This document shows positions 33,312 to 42,868 of a DNA stretch of 42,868 nt, one piece after another; the first letter of the stretch is position 1; each line of letters begins with the position of its first letter. Origin of the DNA: Actinomycetota bacterium. GTDB lineage: Bacteria > Actinomycetota > Nitriliruptoria > Nitriliruptorales > Nitriliruptoraceae. The notes below the pieces were generated by a model. The model searched no databases. It saw nothing but the letters and a program-made list of their open reading frames with translations, and had not been told where the DNA came from. The stretch lies in assembly GCA_017852335.1 (NCBI GenBank), contig JAFMLG010000007.1, forward strand, positions 1-42,868, given 5' to 3'. The position numbers and the translations under genes were made by a program.

Positions 33312-33994
33312 CCGCCGTCGCGGTCGACGTCGCGCTGCTCGCGATCGAGGCGGGCCGCCTGACGGTGCTGCTCGTCGAGCCGGAGTCGGCCGACCTCGCC
33401 GGGACCTGGTCGCTGCCCGGCCGGCGCGTCCGGGACGACGAGTCCCTCGACACGACGGCGCTGCGGGCCCTGCGCGAGCTGGCCGGCATCGAGCGGCCGA
33501 CCCTGCTGCTGGAGCAGCTGCGGACCTACGGCGCGCCGACCCGCGATCCGCGGGCCCGCGTCGTCTCCGTCGCGTACCTCGCCCTCTCGGGCGCGCCCCT
33601 GCACCCCGCCCCCGGACCGCGGCCGGGTCCCCGGGCGGTCGTGGCCGACGCGGCGGAGGTCCTCGACTGGCCGCCGGCCCGGTTCGCGTACGACCACGCC
33701 GCGATCGTCGCCGACGCGATCGAGCGCGTCCGGTCCCGCCTCGAGTACACGGCGCTGGCCACGGCGCTGCTGCCGGCGCCGTTCACCCTGGCGGCGCTGC
33801 GCGGCGTGTACGAGGCGGTCTGGGGCGGCCCGCTCGACCCGGCGAACTTCCGGCGGAAGGTGCTGGCCACGCCGGGGTTCGTCGTCCCGGCGCCCGGGCC
33901 GGCCGTGGCCGGACCCGGCGGCGGGCGTCCGGCCCGCCGCTACGCCGCCGGCGGCGCGACGCGGCTGCACCCGGCGATGCTCCGGGACCGGTAG
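33308..33994 (+). CDS. nrtR: NrtR transcriptional regulator (Nudix domain plus winged helix)
   Basis: This 228-residue protein has an N-terminal Nudix domain (VDVALLAIEAGRLTVLLVE, about residues 5-140) and a C-terminal winged helix with the NrtR hallmark FTLAALRGVYEAVWGG and NFRRKVLATPGFV near residues 160-190. The Nudix box is degenerate: ALRALRELAGI lacks two of the usual glutamates, so it probably binds an NAD-related ligand (ADP-ribose in studied members) and does not hydrolyse it. It should repress pncB-pncA-nrtR from the 31372-31400 site. GTG 33308 overlaps the pncA stop. It ends 8 bases before the convergent ligA stop. Confidence 0.92.
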   Translation: MTAVAVDVALLAIEAGRLTVLLVEPESADLAGTWSLPGRRVRDDESLDTTALRALRELAGIERPTLLLEQLRTYGAPTRDPRARVVSVAYLALSGAPLHPAPGPRPGPRAVVADAAEVLDWPPARFAYDHAAIVADAIERVRSRLEYTALATALLPAPFTLAALRGVYEAVWGGPLDPANFRRKVLATPGFVVPAPGPAVAGPGGGRPARRYAAGGATRLHPAMLRDR

Positions 33995-34002
33995 CCCCCG
34001 GC

Positions 34003-38404
<4,402 letters not shown>

Positions 38405-38457
38405 CGCTGGCACCCTACCGCCGGGCGGTCGCCGCGGGCCGCCGTCGGAGGGACGCC

Positions 38458-38844
38458 GTGGGACCGCACCTGCCGGACGGGATCGTGCCGCCGCCGCACC
38501 CCGTCGCGGTCCGACCGCTCGCGCTCGACGCCGGCGAGGTGGTCGGCCACCGCATCGCGCTGCTCGCCCTCGAGGACTGGGGCGCCTGGGCGGACCTGCG
38601 CTTCGCGCGGGTCGCCGGCCCGGGCGCGCCGCCGCTGCCGCGGCGCATCCCGCTGGCCGACGACTGGGAGGTCACGGCCGACGGGACGCCGCTCGAGGTG
38701 CTCGACGTCGCGGGCCGCGGCGACCGGGCGTTCTCGAACGGTGAGGTCCGGCTGCGGCCGGCGCCGGCGCCGGGCACCGAGGTCCGGGTCCGGGCGCGGT
38801 TCGCGCCAGGGGCGGTCGCCGAGGCGGTGTTCCGGGTCGCGTGA
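38458..38844 (+). CDS. Conserved hypothetical protein, small beta-rich
   Basis: This 128-residue protein has no recognised catalytic motif or signal peptide. Its pattern of short alternating strands (HRIALLALEDWGAWADLRFARV, ADDWEVTADGTPLEVLDV, EVRLRPAPAPGTEVRVRARF) suggests a single beta sandwich, and W/D/G positions recall small actinobacterial hypothetical proteins. GTG 38458 has GGAGGG 5 bases upstream, supporting real translation. It is divergent from the cysteine desulfurase and convergent with the aldolase. No function is assigned. Confidence 0.65.
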   Translation: MGPHLPDGIVPPPHPVAVRPLALDAGEVVGHRIALLALEDWGAWADLRFARVAGPGAPPLPRRIPLADDWEVTADGTPLEVLDVAGRGDRAFSNGEVRLRPAPAPGTEVRVRARFAPGAVAEAVFRVA

Positions 38845-38854
38845 CCGGACCCGA

Positions 38855-38880
38855 CCGGCCGCGCCGATCCGACCGGCCGG
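38855..38880. terminator. Hairpin between convergent small gene and aldolase
   Basis: CCGGCC and GGCCGG can pair over a 14-base loop in the 37 bases between the two convergent stops; CGACCGGCC is also repeated directly. It is a weak terminator candidate judged by position. Confidence 0.35.
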
Positions 38881-38881
38881 G

Positions 38882-39769
38882 TCAGGTCGCGGAGGCGGCC
38901 GCGATGCTCGCGATGGTCGCGTCGAGGACGGCGTCGAACTCCTCGGGGCTCTGCTGCGCGGTCAGCCCGTCGAGCAGCGCCCGGGAGAACGACGCGATCA
39001 TCCCGTGGTTCCGGGCGAGGAGCGCGTTCGCCTCGTCGCGCGGGTAGCCGCCCGAGAGCGCGACGACGCGGAGCACCTTCGGGTGCGCGACCAGCGGCGC
39101 GTAGAGGTCGTCGACCGTCGGGAGCGAGAGCTTCAGCATCACCGGCGGCCCGTCGCCGAGCGCGTCCAGGTGCGCGGTCAGCTCGGCCAGCAGCAGGTCC
39201 TCGGCCTCGCGCTTCTGCGGGCTGTGGATGTCGACCTCGGGCTCGACGATCGGGACCAGCCCGGCGGCGCGGATGCGCTCGGCGACCTCGAACTGCTGGT
39301 CGACGACGCGGCGGACCCCCTCGGGGTCGGCCACCTTGATCACCGACCGCATCTTCGTGCCGAACACGCCGTTGTCCCGGGCCCGGGCGAGCAGCGCGTC
39401 GAGGTCCGGCATCGGCTTCATCAGCTGCATGCCGCCCTCCTCGTCCGCGAGGCCGACGTCGACCTTCACGAACGGGACGACGCCCCGCTCCTCCCAGAGG
39501 TACGCGGCGGTCGGACGGCCCGCGACGGTCCGGTCCATCGTGCCCTCGAACAGGATCGCGCCGAGGACGCGGTCGCCGCCGAAGGACGGGCTGGTCATGA
39601 GCCGCGACCGCATCTCGTGGACCCGGTCGTACATCTGCTCCTCGCCGGCGTACTCGTCCTCGCCGACGCCGTACGCCGCGAGGGCGCGGGGGGTCGAGCC
39701 GCCGCTCTGGTCGAGGGCGGCGATGAAGCCCGCGCCGGTCCCGACCTTCTCGAGCTTCGCCTGGTCCAT
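38882..39769 (-). CDS. fda: Class I fructose-bisphosphate aldolase (Fda type)
   Basis: The 295-residue protein matches the bacterial class I aldolases of the staphylococcal Fda kind, which cleave fructose 1,6-bisphosphate through a Schiff base. It has GAGFIAALDQSGGSTPRAL at the N-terminus, FVKVDVGL, PIVEPEVDIHS and the probable Schiff-base lysine in VMLKLSLPTVDDLY near residue 210. No zinc ligands of class II are present. GGAGG precedes ATG 39769. It lies 19 bases after etfA, so may share the etfBA transcript although the functions differ. Confidence 0.9.
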   Translation of the reverse strand: MDQAKLEKVGTGAGFIAALDQSGGSTPRALAAYGVGEDEYAGEEQMYDRVHEMRSRLMTSPSFGGDRVLGAILFEGTMDRTVAGRPTAAYLWEERGVVPFVKVDVGLADEEGGMQLMKPMPDLDALLARARDNGVFGTKMRSVIKVADPEGVRRVVDQQFEVAERIRAAGLVPIVEPEVDIHSPQKREAEDLLLAELTAHLDALGDGPPVMLKLSLPTVDDLYAPLVAHPKVLRVVALSGGYPRDEANALLARNHGMIASFSRALLDGLTAQQSPEEFDAVLDATIASIAAASAT

Positions 39770-39788
39770 GTCGTCCTCCGTGCGCCGC

Positions 39789-40772
39789 TCAGCCGCGGCG
39801 GGCCTCGAGCTGCTCGATGAGCTTCGGGACGACCTGGTGGAGGTCCCCGACGATGCCGAAGTCCGCGATCTGGAAGATCGGGGCCTCCGGGTCCTTGTTG
39901 ATCGCGACGACGTGCTGCGACGTCTGCATGCCGGCCCGGTGCTGGATCGCGCCCGAGATGCCGGTGCCGAGGTACAGCGACGGCGAGATGGTCCGGCCCG
40001 TCTGCCCGATCTGGAACCGGTGCGGGTACCACCCGGCGTCGGTGGCGGCCCGGGAGGCCCCGACGCCGCCGCCGAGCAGGTCCGCGAGCCGCTCGAGCAG
40101 CTCGAACCCGGACGCGTCCCCGAGGCCGCGCCCGCCCGAGACCACGATCGAGGCCTCCGCGATGTCGGGCCGACCGGCGCCGGCCTGGACGACGGCGTCG
40201 GTGACCGGGGCGGCCGTGGCGGCGTCGGACGGGGCGACGTCGAGGGCGACGACCTCGGCCGGACCGCCGCCGGACTCCTCGGCCGCGAACGCGTTCGATG
40301 CGACGCCGATCAGCGGCAGGTGCCCGTCGGCGACGCGGGAGGTCGTGATGACGTCGCCGCCGAACACCTCCTTCGTCGCGACGACCGCGCCGTCCTCGAC
40401 GGCGAGCCCGGTGGCGTCGGTGATCACCCCGCCGTCGACGCGGACGGCGAGGCGGGCCGCGACGTCCTTGACGTGGTTCGAGGAGGCGAACAGGACGGCC
40501 GCCGGACGGTCGGCCGCGACGAGCGCCGCGAGGGCCTCGACCTGCGGCAGCGTCACGTACCCCTTCGCGTCGGCCGAGTCCCAGTGGTGCACGCGGACCG
40601 CGCCGTGCGCGCCGAGGGTCGCGGCGTGCTCGGCCGCACCGGGGCCGAGCCAGACGGCCGCGACCTCGGCGCCGAGCGCCGGGGCGACCGCGCGGGCCGC
40701 GGCGAGCAGCTGGAGCGTGATGCGGCGCGGGGCGCCGCCGCTGTGGTCGACGAGGACGAGCAGCTCGGTCAT
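39789..40772 (-). CDS. etfA: Electron transfer flavoprotein alpha subunit EtfA
   Basis: EtfA binds FAD and with EtfB passes electrons from acyl-CoA and related dehydrogenases to the membrane. The 327-residue protein has the C-terminal FAD-binding domain motif GVGASRAATDAGWYP, QIGQTGRTISPSLYLGTGIS and AIQHRAGMQTSQHVVAINKD near residues 260-280. AGGAGG lies 5 bases before ATG 40772, 11 bases after etfB. Confidence 0.95.
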   Translation of the reverse strand: MTELLVLVDHSGGAPRRITLQLLAAARAVAPALGAEVAAVWLGPGAAEHAATLGAHGAVRVHHWDSADAKGYVTLPQVEALAALVAADRPAAVLFASSNHVKDVAARLAVRVDGGVITDATGLAVEDGAVVATKEVFGGDVITTSRVADGHLPLIGVASNAFAAEESGGGPAEVVALDVAPSDAATAAPVTDAVVQAGAGRPDIAEASIVVSGGRGLGDASGFELLERLADLLGGGVGASRAATDAGWYPHRFQIGQTGRTISPSLYLGTGISGAIQHRAGMQTSQHVVAINKDPEAPIFQIADFGIVGDLHQVVPKLIEQLEARRG

Positions 40773-40783
40773 GTCGGACCTCC

Positions 40784-41572
40784 TCAGACGAACTTGCGCT
40801 CGGCCATCCAGGCCACGAGCTCGGCGGCGCTGGAGCCGGCGCCGTCATCGGTGACGACGGTCCCGGCGGCCTTCGGGGGACGCGGGGTGGCGGTGCCGAC
40901 GACGGCCCGAGCGGCGCCGGCGCCGACCAGCGCGGTGTCGAGCCCGTCGAGCGCCGAGAGGTCCCAGACGTCCTGCGGCTTCGACTTCGCGGCCATGATC
41001 CCCTTGAAGGACGGGAACCGCGGCTCGTTGATCGCCTCGACGACGCTGACGACCGCCGGCAGCGGCGAGGAGACGGTGTCGTACCCCTCCTCGTGCTCGC
41101 GGTCGGCGACGAGGCCGCCGTCGACCAGCTCGAGACGCCGGGCGTAGGTGATCGACGGCAGGCCGAGCAGCTCGGCGACCATGGCCGGCACGAGGCTGGT
41201 CCGGGCGTCGGTGGACTGGTTGCCGAACAGCAGCAGGTCGAAGCCGATGGTCGACGCCGCCGCGGCGATGACGCGGGCGGTGCCGATCGCGTCCGAGCCG
41301 GCGACCGCGTCGTCGGTGACGCGGACCGCCCGGTCGAGGCCGTAGGAGAGGGCCTTCGCCGCGGTCGGACCGGCCGCCTCGGGACCGACGATCAGGACGA
41401 CGGTCTCGGTCTCCGGGGCCGCCTCCTTGATGCGGACGGCCTCCTCGATCGCGAACTCGTTGACCGGGCAGAGCACCGAGGCGACGGAGCGGTCCACGGT
41501 CAGCGAGCCGGGATCGAGGTGCTTCTCGCCGGCGGTGTCCGGGACCCACTTCACGGGGATGACGATGCGCAC
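40784..41572 (-). CDS. etfB: Electron transfer flavoprotein beta subunit EtfB
   Basis: This 262-residue partner of EtfA begins RIVIPVKWVPDTAGEKHL, has CPVNEFAIEEAVRIKE near residues 36-51 and LLFGNQSTDARTSLVPAMVAELLG, the AMP-binding region, near 115-138. GTG 41572 has GGAGG 5 bases upstream. A possible -10, TACGAT (41601-41596 on the minus strand), stands in the 56-base divergent gap to the GH57 gene. Confidence 0.95.
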   Translation of the reverse strand: MRIVIPVKWVPDTAGEKHLDPGSLTVDRSVASVLCPVNEFAIEEAVRIKEAAPETETVVLIVGPEAAGPTAAKALSYGLDRAVRVTDDAVAGSDAIGTARVIAAAASTIGFDLLLFGNQSTDARTSLVPAMVAELLGLPSITYARRLELVDGGLVADREHEEGYDTVSSPLPAVVSVVEAINEPRFPSFKGIMAAKSKPQDVWDLSALDGLDTALVGAGAARAVVGTATPRPPKAAGTVVTDDGAGSSAAELVAWMAERKFV

Positions 41573-41628
41573 GGGGACCTCCGGGAACGACCACCATCGT
41601 AACCTCCGGCGGCGGCGGGGAGGTCGGG

Positions 41629-42868
41629 GTGCGCGAGCTCGCGCTGGTCCTCCACACGCATCTCCCGTGGGTCGCCGGCCACGGCCGGTGGCCCGTCGGC
41701 GAGGAGTGGCTGCACCAGGCCTGGACCGCGTCCTGGCTCCGCGTGACCCGGGTCCTCGAGGACGCCGCGGCCGCGGGGCTGCGCGACGTCGCGACCCTCG
41801 GGGTGACCCCGACCGTCGCGTGGCAGGTCGCGGACCCGCGGCTCGCGGCCGAGACGGCCGGGTGGCTCGCGGCCGCCGTCTGGCGGGCCGAGGAGCAGCG
41901 CCACCACCACCGCATGGGCCCGGCGGTCACCGCCCTCGCCCCCCACTGGTGGCGGCACTTCGCGGACCTCGCCGCCCAGCACGACGCCGTCGAGGCCCGC
42001 GGCGGGCTGCTCGGCGTGTGGCGCGGCCTCGCGGCGGACGGCGTCGTCGAGCTGCTGGCCGGCCCGGCGACGCACGCGGTGCTGCCGCTCGAGGACCCGG
42101 CGCTGGCCGACGCGCAGCTCGCGACGGGCCTCGCGGCGCACCGCGACTGGACCGGTGGGGACGCGGTCGGCCTCTGGCCGCCCGAGCTGGCCTGGGCGCC
42201 GGGGCTCGGCCGGCGCGTCGCGGCGCACGGCGTGCGGCACGTCCTGCTCGACGGCCCCGTCGTGGCCGGTGACGACCCCGTCGCGCTGCGGCGTGGCGTG
42301 CGGCTCGGGACCGACGGGCCGGTCGGGTTCGCCCGGGACCGGGCGCTGTCCGAGCGCGTCTGGGCCGACCCCGGCGGGTACCCGGGCGATCCCTGGTACC
42401 TCGACCTCCACGCCACCGGCGGGTACGGCGTCCACCGCTCGTGGCGCGTCACCGACGCGACCCGACCGCCCGACGCCAAGGCGCCGTACGAACCGGACCG
42501 GGCCGCGGCCCGGGTCGCGGCCCACGCCGACGACCTCGTCGCCGCCGTCCGCCGAGCGCTGGTCGACGACCCCGACGGACTGGCGGTCGTCGCCGTCGAC
42601 ACCGAGCTGCTCGGCCAGTGGTGGCACGAGGGGCCGGCCTGGCTGGCCGCGGTGATCGACCGCGTCGCGGCCGCGCCGGACCTCGCGCTGACCACGCCGG
42701 CGCGCCGGGCCGCGACGCGGCCGCCGGAGCGGCGCGTGGCCGAGCCGACCGGGACGTGGGCGCCCGACGCCGGGACGGCGCGGTGGACCGCGAGCGCGGC
42801 CGGTGACCTGCGGGCACGCGTCACCGCGACCGTCGCGGCCGCCCGGAGCGGCCTGCGCGGCGGCCGCG
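41629..42868 (+). CDS. Glycoside hydrolase family 57 1,4-alpha-glucan branching enzyme, 3' end missing
   Basis: The frame from GTG 41629 stays open to the window end (413 codons). It carries GH57 branching-enzyme motifs: LVLHTHLPWVAGHGRWPVGE at the start (metal/substrate His), the nucleophile Glu in GLWPPELAWAPG (near residue 185) and the acid region VDTELLGQWWHEG near residues 324-336. These enzymes make alpha-1,6 branches in glycogen or in methylglucose lipopolysaccharide precursors. GGGGAGG is 5 bases upstream. It is divergent from etfB. A hydrolysing alpha-amylase of the same family is the alternative. Confidence 0.88.
   Translation, partial: MRELALVLHTHLPWVAGHGRWPVGEEWLHQAWTASWLRVTRVLEDAAAAGLRDVATLGVTPTVAWQVADPRLAAETAGWLAAAVWRAEEQRHHHRMGPAVTALAPHWWRHFADLAAQHDAVEARGGLLGVWRGLAADGVVELLAGPATHAVLPLEDPALADAQLATGLAAHRDWTGGDAVGLWPPELAWAPGLGRRVAAHGVRHVLLDGPVVAGDDPVALRRGVRLGTDGPVGFARDRALSERVWADPGGYPGDPWYLDLHATGGYGVHRSWRVTDATRPPDAKAPYEPDRAAARVAAHADDLVAAVRRALVDDPDGLAVVAVDTELLGQWWHEGPAWLAAVIDRVAAAPDLALTTPARRAATRPPERRVAEPTGTWAPDAGTARWTASAAGDLRARVTATVAAARSGLRGGR

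Overview
The window is very GC-rich bacterial chromosome (about three quarters G+C by eye), almost fully coding, with many GTG starts and 1-4 base ATGA/GTGA/TGATG overlaps. Gene content points to Actinomycetota: an InhA-like enoyl reductase, an AccD6-like carboxyltransferase inside a FAS-II cluster, a trHbO-type globin, GatCAB, and a gene order from the GH57 gene through etfBA, cysteine desulfurase, mnmA, ligA, gatCA(B) and ilvBN to serA that, from memory, resembles the Rv3031 to Rv2996c region of Mycobacterium tuberculosis. The exact lineage cannot be fixed from the sequence. I see no rRNA, tRNA, CRISPR, IS element or prophage; this is a core chromosomal segment.

Layout. 78-4984 (+): an operon of an M20 amidohydrolase, MurL (UDP-MurNAc-L-Ala-L-Glu epimerase), MurD2 (L-Glu-adding ligase) and a D-2-hydroxyacid dehydrogenase, ending in a hairpin shared with the convergent leuA. 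5037-6915 (-): leuA behind a 32-codon leucine-rich leader peptide and a strong stem-loop. 7067-8437 (+): lgt and a universal stress protein, then an orphan ribbon-helix-helix gene (8471 on) that lacks a stop codon and runs into fabI. 8849-16545 (-): a FAS-II operon fabD-fabH-fabG-acpP-fabF-accD-plsC-acpS-fabI, divergent from a small membrane protein across a patch of stacked palindromes. 17069-23738 (-): an ilvB leader peptide with attenuator-like hairpins, then ilvB-ilvN-plsC-plsC-GNAT-globin-serA. 23798-31184 (-): dxs, a GMC oxidoreductase, gatB, gatA, gatC and a DUF983-like membrane protein. 31372-33994 (+): an NAD-salvage operon pncB-pncA-nrtR behind a 29-base inverted repeat that is probably the NrtR operator. 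34003-38404 (-): ligA, mnmA and a cysteine desulfurase. 38458-38844 (+): a small unknown gene. 38882-41572 (-): a class I aldolase, etfA and etfB. 41629 to the end (+): a GH57 glucan-branching enzyme cut by the window edge.

Themes. Two branched-chain amino acid loci each carry a leader peptide rich in the relevant codons followed at once by a stable hairpin, so ribosome-mediated attenuation is the likely control. MurL/MurD2 next to each other indicate the alternative route to D-glutamate in peptidoglycan, in which L-Glu is added first and epimerised on the nucleotide precursor. Lipid-related genes recur: the FAS-II/PlsC operon and two atypical PlsC-like proteins inside the ilvBN-serA operon. 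No wholly new multi-gene system is obvious. The less usual parts are the MurL/MurD2 operon, the leader RNAs, the NrtR operator, the mixed ilvB-to-serA operon and the stop-less antitoxin-like gene.
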